A DNA stretch of 34,671 nt from an uncultured Clostridium sp. (GCA_946495905.1 CAMMEP010000003.1:1-34671); one strand, 5' to 3'; shown: positions 7,619 through 16,902, counted from the stretch's first letter. Notes: generated by a model not told the origin, from the sequence alone. Program-made: numbers and translations.

Positions 7619-9175
7619 TTATTTAATTTCACCTTTCAAATTTTCTTGTACGGTTGTATTGAACATTTCTAAATAATTTTTTCCTTTTGCTAATTGCATG
7701 ATATCTTCTAAATCTGTTATGGTTTCATTAAATATCATTTCCGTATTATAGTGACATACTTTCTCATATAAATGAAAAAATAATCTTTGTGTTAGTTTTT
7801 TTCTTGCTTCTAAATCGTCTTCTGTATCTTTTTCTGTTGTTAGCATATTCTTTTCTAAGAAATACGAATCTATTTTATCAGATTCCGTATTATACTTATT
7901 TAAGTTAGCCTTAATTTCATTATTTATTATTTTTCTTAGCTCTCCCCATTTGATGTTTTTCATTCCTTTTAGATAATAATTATCTAACTCTTCATTTGTG
8001 CTTTCTATCCATTCTATTTCAAACTTATCCTCTAGATAAGAATCCGTTTTTTCCCCTTTTGCATCTTCTACTGCTAAAACAAATAAATTGCTAGGTAAAT
8101 AAATAAATTTATTTCTTTCTGCAGCTCCAAACAAGTATGTTCCTATTACCGTATCCTGTATTTCAAATTGGCTTCTTCCATCTTCTCTTCGTTCTAATAA
8201 ATTAATAGCATCACCAAAAATCTCAAATAAATCTCCTTTATTAATAGATTCAATTATTAAATAAAAATTTATTTTTGGATAATCTAATGCTCTTTTTAAT
8301 ATCTTGTAAAAAGCTCCTGCTGCATATTTGGATGATGTTTTTTCTATTCCATATAAGAATTCTTCTTTAGTATATTTAGGATGAAATACTACTTTTTCAT
8401 ATTGGCTACCATTTATTACCATAGGATTGCCTCTTTCATCTTTTATTACATTCCCTTTTTGATCTTTTTTGTATAAATATTGTTCCATCATTTTTTGTTT
8501 TTTTCCTATTGCGGTATATCCTCTATATAGCTTATTAATGCCTTTTTGTACTTTTACATCGGGGCTTATTTCTTCTATCTCTTCTTTATTTTCTATTTCC
8601 TCATATAGACTTTTGTTTTCTAATGTTCCAAATTTTTTTGCAGTCTCATGCTTCTTATATAAATCTATTAGATAGTCCATATCTTCATAAAATTCTTTTT
8701 CATTAAACTTGCTTAAGTCATAAACTTTTGATATAATGACCCCATCTACAAAAACTGTTTTATACTCAAAGCCATGTTTTAGGTATGGAGTTAAAGACGA
8801 ATATTCTTTAATATATTGATTTTTTGTTTCTATTATTTCTTCTTTTGTCTTATTCGTTTGTCCAAATCCTAACCATGCAGATATTTTGCCTTGACTTTCA
8901 AACGAAAGCCCTGCATAATGACCTTTTGTTCCCTTTTTGTTTTCGTCTGTATATAACTGAACCCATGGGCTAAGCGATCTATTATATGACGGTCCAAGCT
9001 TAATCTTTACATTAATATCATTATACTTTAAAAATTTATTTAGTTCTCGATTTAGTCTTTCAGGAAGTTCTTCATCTATTAATCTTCTTTGAACACCTTT
9101 TTCTAATTTTATTTCTTTCAAATTAAGTGGATATATTTTTTGAATATATTCAAAATTCTCTTTAATGTTCTGCAT
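7619..9175 (-). CDS. MrcB_N (DUF3578)-like domain plus degenerate McrB-like AAA+ domain
   Basis: VKIKLGPSYNRSLSPWVQLYTDENKKGTKGHYAGLSFESQG resembles MrcB_N; VVFHPKYTKEEFLYGIE, LIIESINKGDLFEIFGDAINLLE, LPSNLFVLAVEDAKG, LRKIINNEI...DKIDSYFL align by eye with McrB AAA+ (FHPSYSYEDFVEGI, LIIDEINRGNLSKIFGELLTLIE, NLYIIGTMNTADRS, INERI..IGHSYFL). Confidence 0.7.
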   Translation of the reverse strand: MQNIKENFEYIQKIYPLNLKEIKLEKGVQRRLIDEELPERLNRELNKFLKYNDINVKIKLGPSYNRSLSPWVQLYTDENKKGTKGHYAGLSFESQGKISAWLGFGQTNKTKEEIIETKNQYIKEYSSLTPYLKHGFEYKTVFVDGVIISKVYDLSKFNEKEFYEDMDYLIDLYKKHETAKKFGTLENKSLYEEIENKEEIEEISPDVKVQKGINKLYRGYTAIGKKQKMMEQYLYKKDQKGNVIKDERGNPMVINGSQYEKVVFHPKYTKEEFLYGIEKTSSKYAAGAFYKILKRALDYPKINFYLIIESINKGDLFEIFGDAINLLERREDGRSQFEIQDTVIGTYLFGAAERNKFIYLPSNLFVLAVEDAKGEKTDSYLEDKFEIEWIESTNEELDNYYLKGMKNIKWGELRKIINNEIKANLNKYNTESDKIDSYFLEKNMLTTEKDTEDDLEARKKLTQRLFFHLYEKVCHYNTEMIFNETITDLEDIMQLAKGKNYLEMFNTTVQENLKGEIK

Positions 9176-9221
9176 TATTACCTCATTCCTTTCTACAATT
9201 TAGCTATTGTCTTTCATTATA

Positions 9222-9300
9222 GGAACAGTGTGTATTAGTGAAAGCACTCTTTCAACGCACACATGTGCACTTCGCTTCACGAATATACACAGCACTATTA
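9222..9300. repeat. imperfect palindromic intergenic element with nested hairpins
   Basis: outer AGTGTGTATTAGTGAA / TTCACGAATATACACAGCACT imperfect; inner GAAAGcactCTTTC and GCACAcaTGTGC. Confidence 0.5.
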
Positions 9301-9450
9301 TTTACGAATACTATAACATGTATTTTTCTTCCTGTCAATGCGTATTTTATAATTTACGTATTTTTTACTCATTTTTCACATCTTTTTTACATATTTTTGT
9401 AGTCCTTGTATGCTAAAAGTAGCTCTTTTTAATAGTTTTTATTAAAATTT

Positions 9451-9493
9451 AAAAAGTGCACTCTAGCTTATAAAAGCTGATATGCACTTTTTT
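9451..9493 (-). terminator. intrinsic terminator of 9540..11453
   Basis: AAAAAGTGCA ... TGCACTTTTTT inverted repeat directly downstream of the stop codon. Confidence 0.8.
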
Positions 9494-9539
9494 ACTTTTA
9501 ATTTAATAAAGTTTGATTCAATATTTTTAATGTTAGTAT

Positions 9540-11453
9540 TTACTTTGGAACAGCAGTAAATGTAATATTTACCGAATAAGAAAATCTCATATTTGGATCA
9601 TCTGCCTCATCAAATACTCTTATACTGCAACGTGAACCAGCAGGTAATGATATTGTAGTATTTATAGTTTCATAACTAGAATAATTACTTTCATAATATT
9701 TATAAATTATATTTCTATTAAGAGAATCATTTACATATAACATAACTTTTCCTGTAACCCAACCATCTAATGCGCCTCCACTAACATCTCCTGATATTGT
9801 TAAATTTACATCGCAATTAGCATAAATTTGTGCTCCCGAACCATACCAAGATATTGCATTTCCACTTAATGTATGTGAATTTAGATAATGATAATCTGTA
9901 TAGGTTCCACTCAAAGCGACTAAAGTTCCATGTCTTGGTGACATATCTGCATATCCAGAAATGTAAGCAGTTGATGTTGTATACGTTTGCTTCCACGTAG
10001 CATAAAATGTTGTATTTGCTGACAATGTAACTGTTGCTCCTGCATTATATTTTGTTCCTGATGCACTTCCCATTGCCCAGTTTACAAAACTATAATTGGT
10101 TCTTGTGAATCCATTACTCCTTAATGTAAAGCTTGGATTACTATAATTTCCTGCAGAGTTATAGTACCTTGTTCCCGTTTGACTTGCTGTACTTCCTCCT
10201 GTATTTCCATTTCCACTATATGATAAGGTTATTGTTTGTGTATATTTTCCATAGTATGTTGCATTTGAACTTAATGTTACACTTCCTCCATTGCTTACTG
10301 CTGTTGAGCCTGTTGCACTTGTTGATGTTGTCCAACCTGCTGCTGTCCATCCAGATAATCCATTTTGACTTAAAGTAAAGCTTGGATTTGCTGCATTTCC
10401 GTTATTGTAATATTTTGCTTTTGTTTCTGTTGTTGCACTAGAGGATCCGTTATACTTCGTTACTGTTACATTTTGACTAAATACTGCATACAACGTCATA
10501 TTGCTTGTTTCCATTGTTTTACTACTTAATACACTTGAACTTGCTGTTGTATCTTCTCTCCAACCCACAAATGTATATCCACTTTTACTTGGCGTGAAGT
10601 TTAGTCCTGTAATTACAGATTCACCTGTACTAAATTGTTGTGTTTGTGTATTTCCTGAATCAATATTATAAGTTACTGTATATAACTGCGTTGTACTTAC
10701 TTCTATGCTCGCTTCTGTTTCATTTCCTGCTTCATCTTTTACTACTACTTTTAAGGTATAACTTGTTCCTGCTGTTAATCCAGTATAGTTATAGCTTGCC
10801 TCTGTATTTGATGCTTTTTGCTCATTGTTTAAATAATATGTATATGTATCTGTTGTTGCCAATCCGCTTTCTTCGTCACTTGCTATTACATTTACTTTTA
10901 TGCTTGTATTTGTTGTTTCTGCTACTTGTATTTCTACTTTTGGTGGTATTTCATCTAAAATACTTGCACTCGCATAATCTCCTACATTTATTCCATCTGT
11001 CAATCTTGCATATACCGTATCTCCATGTTTTAGTTCACTAATACTTCCATTATTTTCTATTCTTATCCATTCTCCTTCTGTAGTAGCATTTACTTGATAT
11101 TCAATATAGTAACTTGTATTTGTGCTTACTGTGATACTTGCCTGCCTATTACTCCATATTATCTCTCCAAACTCTATTGTTCCTTGTATAATATTAACTG
11201 GAAAATCAGCTTCTCCATTCATCATATTGGCATATTTTGACAACAAATCATTCATTTTTATTCCTTCCTCTGCTATTACATTTGCTGCCCCATCACTTGT
11301 TCCCTTTATTTGTGCTATTAATCCATTATCTCCAAATGCCATATTTATCGTTATTGTAGATAAAATAATAATTATTATAATGGTTACTACTAATGCCACT
11401 AATGTAATTCCTTTTTCTTGTTTTATTTTTCTTAATTTAATTGTTCTATTCAT
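9540..11453 (-). CDS. surface protein with type IV pilin-like N-terminus, FN3-like region and Listeria-Bacteroides (InlB B/Flg_new)-type repeats
   Basis: KGITLVALVVTIIIIIILSTITINMAFGDNG prepilin-like segment; YTVTYNIDSGNTQTQQFSTGESVITGLNFTPSKSGYTFVGWRED and similar repeats ending in TLYAVFSQ / FYATWKQ. Confidence 0.75.
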   Translation of the reverse strand: MNRTIKLRKIKQEKGITLVALVVTIIIIIILSTITINMAFGDNGLIAQIKGTSDGAANVIAEEGIKMNDLLSKYANMMNGEADFPVNIIQGTIEFGEIIWSNRQASITVSTNTSYYIEYQVNATTEGEWIRIENNGSISELKHGDTVYARLTDGINVGDYASASILDEIPPKVEIQVAETTNTSIKVNVIASDEESGLATTDTYTYYLNNEQKASNTEASYNYTGLTAGTSYTLKVVVKDEAGNETEASIEVSTTQLYTVTYNIDSGNTQTQQFSTGESVITGLNFTPSKSGYTFVGWREDTTASSSVLSSKTMETSNMTLYAVFSQNVTVTKYNGSSSATTETKAKYYNNGNAANPSFTLSQNGLSGWTAAGWTTSTSATGSTAVSNGGSVTLSSNATYYGKYTQTITLSYSGNGNTGGSTASQTGTRYYNSAGNYSNPSFTLRSNGFTRTNYSFVNWAMGSASGTKYNAGATVTLSANTTFYATWKQTYTTSTAYISGYADMSPRHGTLVALSGTYTDYHYLNSHTLSGNAISWYGSGAQIYANCDVNLTISGDVSGGALDGWVTGKVMLYVNDSLNRNIIYKYYESNYSSYETINTTISLPAGSRCSIRVFDEADDPNMRFSYSVNITFTAVPK

Positions 11454-11584
11454 ATGTTCCCCCTTGTTTTTTTATTTAATTTATTTACAAGTTCTTTTCT
11501 TGTTTTTTGTATTTTTCATAAGTGCTTTTTTATTATATAGAGAGCAATACTTTTCCATATGTTAGTATTCATTTTATTTTGCAT

Positions 11585-11767
11585 TCATTTTAAATTGCAT
11601 AGATAACACATAAAAGGATAGGTTATATGTTTCAGTCCTGGTTGACTTACTTCATAACCTATCCTTTTTAGATATCTATTTATTTTATTTTTTGCATCAC
11701 AAATAAAGCTTATTGCTTTAGAATATAGCTCCCTCCCTCTCTCTACAACTATAAGGGTTCTAGCCAT
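11585..11767 (-). CDS. hypothetical small protein, 60 aa
   Basis: ORF with strong Shine-Dalgarno (CAAAGGAGGAAAGAAATAAATG); contains a perfect 15-bp inverted repeat. Confidence 0.4.
   Translation of the reverse strand: MARTLIVVERGRELYSKAISFICDAKNKINRYLKRIGYEVSQPGLKHITYPFMCYLCNLK
11612..11668. repeat. perfect 15-bp inverted repeat
   Basis: AAAAGGATAGGTTAT (11612-11626) / ATAACCTATCCTTTT (11654-11668). Confidence 0.8.
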
Positions 11768-11879
11768 TTATTTCTTTCCTCCTTTGTGCTCTTTACTTTA
11801 TTTTCAAAATTATTATATCAGTACTATTTCTTCTTTTCAAGTACTTTTTAGTAAAATTTTAATTAATTCTTCTTATTAT

Positions 11880-12121
11880 GTTACTGTTCAGTGTAATTTT
11901 CTATTTAAAGTCTTAGTAGGATGTATATTTAGAAAATTTTGAAGTACCGCGCAGCGACCAAACGAGCTTTGTAAAAGCGAGTGCGAGTTGGAGAAACCTA
12001 GCACAATTTTAAAATTTTTTTTTAAAATTGTGGTTAGATGGTTTCGACCAGTAAGGTACAAAAAATTTTATAAATATACATCCTACTAAGACGAAGAATG
12101 CACTTTATGCTGAACAGTAAC
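11880..12121. repeat. ~242-bp palindromic element (MITE-like or structured RNA)
   Basis: terminal GTTACTGTTCAG/CTGAACAGTAAC (12/12), GTCTTAGTAGGATGTATATTTA/TAAATATACATCCTACTAAGAC (22/22), inner CACAATTTTAAAA/TTTTAAAATTGTG (13/13). Confidence 0.85.
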
Positions 12122-12179
12122 CTTATTATTTTCTTTTACAATATTAAAGCCCGTCCATTTAGGAACAGGCATTATAAAA

Positions 12180-12386
12180 TTATTTTTCATCTAAGTACAG
12201 CCTTTTTATGGTAGGCACATTGCTCAGACAAATCTTTCCAGTCCTCTTATCTCCAAAATAAGTATCCTGGTCTTTTGCTTCACATGCTTCTATCAGCCTT
12301 CTGCAAGCCTCCCGTCCACATGCTTTCATTGTTCCGTCTTCATTGAAAACAGCCTCATATGCTTCCTTAATTGATAAGTTTGCCAT
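12180..12386 (-). CDS. hypothetical protein, 68 aa
   Basis: ORF MANLSIKEAYEAVFNEDGTMKACGREACRRLIEACEAKDQDTYFGDKRTGKICLSNVPTIKRLYLDEK with upstream AGGAGGTAATTTTTTATG. Confidence 0.6.
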   Translation of the reverse strand: MANLSIKEAYEAVFNEDGTMKACGREACRRLIEACEAKDQDTYFGDKRTGKICLSNVPTIKRLYLDEK

Positions 12387-12424
12387 AAAAAATTACCTCC
12401 TTTAGGTTTGATACTAGCATTATA

Positions 12425-13006
12425 CTACATATGTAATCTTCTATCAAGCTCTTCTACTATATTTCTACCACATAACAAAAGAGCCATAACAAAGGTAAAT
12501 AAAGCTATTGAGCTAGCAATAATTGTAAAAATTGGTCTCGTTATTATTCCCTCAGAAGTTAGTAATATAATTAATGGAATCATACTAAATACAAAGATAA
12601 TTAGTTGATAAACAGCATATTTGTAATATCGATGTACACTAACAAAAGTAAGTATTAGAATTGTTACATTAGCCACCATGATAATAATAGGAATTGCTAG
12701 ATTAATTGCCCAGCCACTATATCCTAAAATATAATCGATGCATAAAGTAAATAGCGAGATGGCGATAAATTGTATCATTACACTAGAAGCGATATTGATA
12801 TTTCTATGAATGGAATACATTACCGTTATCCAGGAATAGATAATTCCGGCAATTACAATAAGGCACCACAAATACTTAGTAGAAGTACATACATTTACAA
12901 TAACACAAATAATTGCTATTACGATAGAAATAAGTAACATTATTTTTATTGCCAGATTTTCTTTTTTTGCATTTCTTATCTTAGGATATAAAGTCATGTA
13001 CACCAT
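12425..13006 (-). CDS. multi-spanning membrane protein (DUF6320-like)
   Basis: 193 aa hydrophobic protein overlapping the end of the upstream acyltransferase-like ORF. Confidence 0.6.
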   Translation of the reverse strand: MVYMTLYPKIRNAKKENLAIKIMLLISIVIAIICVIVNVCTSTKYLWCLIVIAGIIYSWITVMYSIHRNINIASSVMIQFIAISLFTLCIDYILGYSGWAINLAIPIIIMVANVTILILTFVSVHRYYKYAVYQLIIFVFSMIPLIILLTSEGIITRPIFTIIASSIALFTFVMALLLCGRNIVEELDRRLHM

Positions 13007-14255
13007 TCCCTTCTACCGATATTTCAATACCTTCTTGTTTTAGTTTTTTACAAAATTCTTGCTCCACTTCTGTACTTTCTAGTGTTGACGTAAAAGTAAA
13101 TACTAAATTATTCTCAAACGAACATGCAGTGCATTTTATTTTTTCCACTGTTTCTGGTGCAATTAGCATTAAAAATTTATCAATGTATTTTTGATATTCT
13201 CCAATAATACCAATTCTACCTATATTCGAAAACGTGGTTGTTGTATATTTTCTAATTTCTATGTAGCTTAATTTTACGATTACTAGTTTTAAAAATAATG
13301 GTATTAATTTAATAAAAGCATTATTGCCTAACTTAACATTAGCAGACATCGTTTTACTAATTTCTTCCTTTGTTAGCATTTTTTCAAAGTTTTGCTTAAC
13401 GAACTTTAGCATTCCATCAAAAGATTGAAGCATTTTCGTATTCATATCAGCTTGCACCGTGATATAACTAAAAAAGTTGTTTACTGTTTCGGATTTAAAG
13501 TATTTTCTTAAGTCTACTGGTATACATACTTTTATTGGTCTTTTTCCATTATATTTTTGGTAATTAGAATGGTAAATTGCGTAGATAATTATAGCTGTTA
13601 AATACTGTGTTACCGTAACCCCTTTTTCCTTTGCTTTTTCTTTTAACTGTTTTAAATTGATATTAACATGAATGGCACCAATGGCTGCTAAAGGAAGTGT
13701 TCTTCCTTTTAACGCATACGCCTTTTTTCCACCTTTCGTACCTTTTGACTTTTTATTATAATTTTTTAGATAATCATCTTCTGTGCTATTAGATAATTTT
13801 TTCTCTAATCTTAGCTTTTTATTAAATTCCTTGGGATGTGCTAATTCAAGGTAGGTATATACAATTTCTCTTAAAAATATAACGCCACTATTTCCATCGG
13901 TTAAAGAATGGAATATATCCAGATTTATTTTTTTCTCCCAATACGTAACTTTAAATAAATAGTCATTATTGGTATTAGGATCTATGTATTTGCAAGGATA
14001 ATTCTTTTCTTCTTCAATTAAAATATCTTTATTATTATCCTCAAAATAATACCAAAATGCGCCTTTTTTTAATTTCACTTTAAAAGCACTTAAATTTTGA
14101 AGAACTTTATTAACCGCTTCTTTTAAAAGTTTTGGATTAATCTCTTCTTTCAAAACAGCGGACAATCGAAAAACACTACTATACTTTTTGCTCGAAGCAA
14201 TAGGAAATATTTTTGCATAATTATCTAACCTTCTCCAATTATGTGTTTTCTCCAT
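12981..14255 (-). CDS. condensation-domain / alcohol acetyltransferase-like protein
   Basis: degenerate HxxxDG-type motif HSLTDGNSGVIFLREIVYTYLE, LKQLKEKAKEKGVTVTQYLTAIIIYAI, PVDLRKYF. Confidence 0.7.
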   Translation of the reverse strand: MEKTHNWRRLDNYAKIFPIASSKKYSSVFRLSAVLKEEINPKLLKEAVNKVLQNLSAFKVKLKKGAFWYYFEDNNKDILIEEEKNYPCKYIDPNTNNDYLFKVTYWEKKINLDIFHSLTDGNSGVIFLREIVYTYLELAHPKEFNKKLRLEKKLSNSTEDDYLKNYNKKSKGTKGGKKAYALKGRTLPLAAIGAIHVNINLKQLKEKAKEKGVTVTQYLTAIIIYAIYHSNYQKYNGKRPIKVCIPVDLRKYFKSETVNNFFSYITVQADMNTKMLQSFDGMLKFVKQNFEKMLTKEEISKTMSANVKLGNNAFIKLIPLFLKLVIVKLSYIEIRKYTTTTFSNIGRIGIIGEYQKYIDKFLMLIAPETVEKIKCTACSFENNLVFTFTSTLESTEVEQEFCKKLKQEGIEISVEGNGVHDFIS

Positions 14256-14308
14256 TTCCTACCTCCTTTTCTCTAGCAACTTTTATTTTATCTTTTTCAG
14301 TAAACATA

Positions 14309-15262
14309 TTATTCTAAAATAATCTCTACTACTTTTTCATACCCATCTTTTGCATGTATATTTTTCTTTTTATGCTTCATGATTACAAAATTATGTATTG
14401 CATCTTCATATTCGATGAATTGAACCTTTCCTTTATTCGCTAATGCGAATTTCTTGGCATCTGGATTTAACATATCTTGTGTACCAGATAACATATAGAT
14501 ATTTTTTAATTTATCTGTTGGTCCTAAAACAGGATTTACTAGATAACTTTTTAATCCGTTTTTTCCTGCATATTTTTTGCCAGATAGCTTTAATAATGGC
14601 TTTTTCAAAACTGGATCTTTAATCGTATCTATTTCAGGATTTTCCATTCTAACATCTAGCCAAGGAGAGATTAAAATTGTTTTATCTGGCAAGCGATTCT
14701 TTAATTTTCCATTTCGTTGGTATAACGCCAAAGCCAAACCTGCACCAGCAGAATCTCCCATTAAAATAAACTGGGCATTTTTTCCTATTTTTTCTACTAT
14801 TTCTTTATAAAATGGCTCCATAAATTTAAAAACTTCTAAATAGGTATGCTCTGGTGCTAATGGATAATCTGGTACAATTAAGGTAGCATTTGTATCATTA
14901 ATAATATCCTTAAAAAAATGCCAATGATACTTTTCAAGTTCCCCTACATACGAGCCACCATGAAGGTACAAGATTACCTTGTGTTTTTCTTTTTTATCTG
15001 CATCGCTATCATTTTCTTCTACTTCATCATCGTTTTGCTCAAATTCTTGCTTACTATCGGAAATAATGAAAATATCTCTTCCCATAAATTTTTCTTGTTT
15101 AAAATGATAGTATCGGAACACATCTTTTGGAAGTCTAGATGTTGCTACTCTTAGTTCATAATATATAATTGCTAATAAAATTAAAAGTACTATAAAAAAT
15201 AATATTACCATAGTTTTTCCCCTTTTTGTTATATTCAATAATCTCTCAATAAATATTATCAT
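14309..15262 (-). CDS. alpha/beta hydrolase fold-3 esterase/lipase
   Basis: LYLHGGSYVGELEKYHWHFF oxyanion HGG motif and LMGDSAGAGLALAL nucleophile elbow. Confidence 0.85.
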   Translation of the reverse strand: MIIFIERLLNITKRGKTMVILFFIVLLILLAIIYYELRVATSRLPKDVFRYYHFKQEKFMGRDIFIISDSKQEFEQNDDEVEENDSDADKKEKHKVILYLHGGSYVGELEKYHWHFFKDIINDTNATLIVPDYPLAPEHTYLEVFKFMEPFYKEIVEKIGKNAQFILMGDSAGAGLALALYQRNGKLKNRLPDKTILISPWLDVRMENPEIDTIKDPVLKKPLLKLSGKKYAGKNGLKSYLVNPVLGPTDKLKNIYMLSGTQDMLNPDAKKFALANKGKVQFIEYEDAIHNFVIMKHKKKNIHAKDGYEKVVEIILE

Positions 15263-15305
15263 ACCATATTATTATTTGAATAGCAATTTTTTTATTCACA
15301 AATGC

Positions 15306-15350
15306 AAAAAAATACAAATAAAGTACTTTTCTTCCTTTATTTGTATTTTT
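15306..15350 (-). terminator. intrinsic terminator of GT2 gene
   Basis: AAAAAATACAAATAAAG / CTTTATTTGTATTTTT inverted repeat. Confidence 0.7.
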
Positions 15351-15352
15351 CG

Positions 15353-16582
15353 CTATGCAACATCTTTAATTTTTATATTTCTAACATGTTCAATCTTATC
15401 CCAACTTGTATCACGTTTGAATAAACATTTAAAGTTAATTAAAATCCAAGAGCCTAAAAATATTGGATAACATAGTAATCCTTTTAGCATTGGTCTTATT
15501 GGTTTTTTATCTAATATCATAATAAGCAATGCTGTAAAAATTGGGAAAAGGAATGTTGGTATTAAATATCTTAGACAGTTAATAATTAAATCAATAGAAG
15601 TCATACCATTTGCTGCATATATAATAAAATTCAATACTAATAATACTAGTGTTAACACAAACATTGGTATACTTCCTAATATATAAAGTAATCCATCAAA
15701 ATTCATCATAGTTTTGTGTTCTTTTACTGCAGATGCAAGTGGTTTTGTATACTCTGTCATACATTGTATATGACCTACTGTCCATCTTGTTCTTTGCTTC
15801 CAAGATTGTTTAAATCCAACTGGTTGTTCATCATAAACAATGGCATCTGTTGCCCACCCCAGTCTTTTTCCTGTTATTATTCTTTTTAATGAAAACTCAA
15901 TGTCTTCTGTTAATGTCTTTGTATTCCATCCTTCTGGTTTAATAACATCAAACTTGACCATAAAACCAGTACCATTGATTAATGGGGATAGTCCCAAATT
16001 ATATCTTGCCAAATGATAGAATCGGTTCATTGTCCAATAAAATAATGCATATCCTGCGGATACCCAACTATCGGTTGGATTTTTAATATCACGATATCCT
16101 TGCACTACTTCTTCCCCTTGGCAAAGCTTTTTATTCATTGCTTTTAAGAAATTTTTATCTACAATATTATCTGCATCAAAAATACAGAAAGCATCATAAT
16201 CTGCATCTTCTTCAATTTTTTTGTTTAAGAACCATTGCAAAGCATAACCTTTTGTTTTATGTTCTTCATCAAATCTTTCCATTACAATAGCACCATGTTC
16301 TCTTGCAATTTCTGCTGTACGATCAGTGCAGTTATCCGCAATAACGTATATATCATAAAAGTCTTTTGGATAGTCCTGATTTTTTAAACTTTCTATTAAA
16401 GCTTCTATTACATTTTCCTCATTATGAGCAGGCACAATAGCCATAAATTTATTTGTTTTCTCTTCTAAGATAGGTTTATCCTTTAATTTTACAAGTGAGC
16501 ATATACTTATAATTAATTGATACCCCCAAAATATTGTTAATAACCATACAAGTGCTTGCTGAATCATAAATAAATAATCCAT
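15353..16582 (-). CDS. glycosyltransferase family 2 membrane protein
   Basis: IVPAHNEENVIEALIESLKNQDYPKDFYDIYVIADNCTDRTAEIA; FDADNIVD; TEDIEFSLK; QRTRW. Confidence 0.9.
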   Translation of the reverse strand: MDYLFMIQQALVWLLTIFWGYQLIISICSLVKLKDKPILEEKTNKFMAIVPAHNEENVIEALIESLKNQDYPKDFYDIYVIADNCTDRTAEIAREHGAIVMERFDEEHKTKGYALQWFLNKKIEEDADYDAFCIFDADNIVDKNFLKAMNKKLCQGEEVVQGYRDIKNPTDSWVSAGYALFYWTMNRFYHLARYNLGLSPLINGTGFMVKFDVIKPEGWNTKTLTEDIEFSLKRIITGKRLGWATDAIVYDEQPVGFKQSWKQRTRWTVGHIQCMTEYTKPLASAVKEHKTMMNFDGLLYILGSIPMFVLTLVLLVLNFIIYAANGMTSIDLIINCLRYLIPTFLFPIFTALLIMILDKKPIRPMLKGLLCYPIFLGSWILINFKCLFKRDTSWDKIEHVRNIKIKDVA

Positions 16583-16767
16583 TTTTTTCTCCTTTTAAAA
16601 TATCTTATATTCATATTATGCACTTTATCTATGTTTGTATTACTTTTTTATGTGTATATTTTCACACATTATATATTATACTATTTTATAACAAATTTTG
16701 CAACTTTTTTTTAAAATTTCGTAATTTAACCTCTTTATTACTATTTACGGTTATTTTGGGTTGAAGC

Positions 16768-16902
16768 AATGTATATTTTAAGTTTATGTTGAAGCGCTTA
16801 AGGTGGGGACCGACAAGCTTACAAAGTGTTTAACGAACTTTAGTGAGTTAATACACTTTGTGCGATGTTGGGGGCCGAAAACATAAAATTAAAATATACA
16901 TT
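16768..16902. repeat. structured palindromic element, copy B
   Basis: 23-nt arms 16768-16790/16880-16902 (one mismatch), inner stem ACAAAGTGT/ACACTTTGT, core GCTTAAGGTGGGGACCGACAAG ... CGATGTTGGGGGCCG shared with 21879-22031. Confidence 0.85.
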
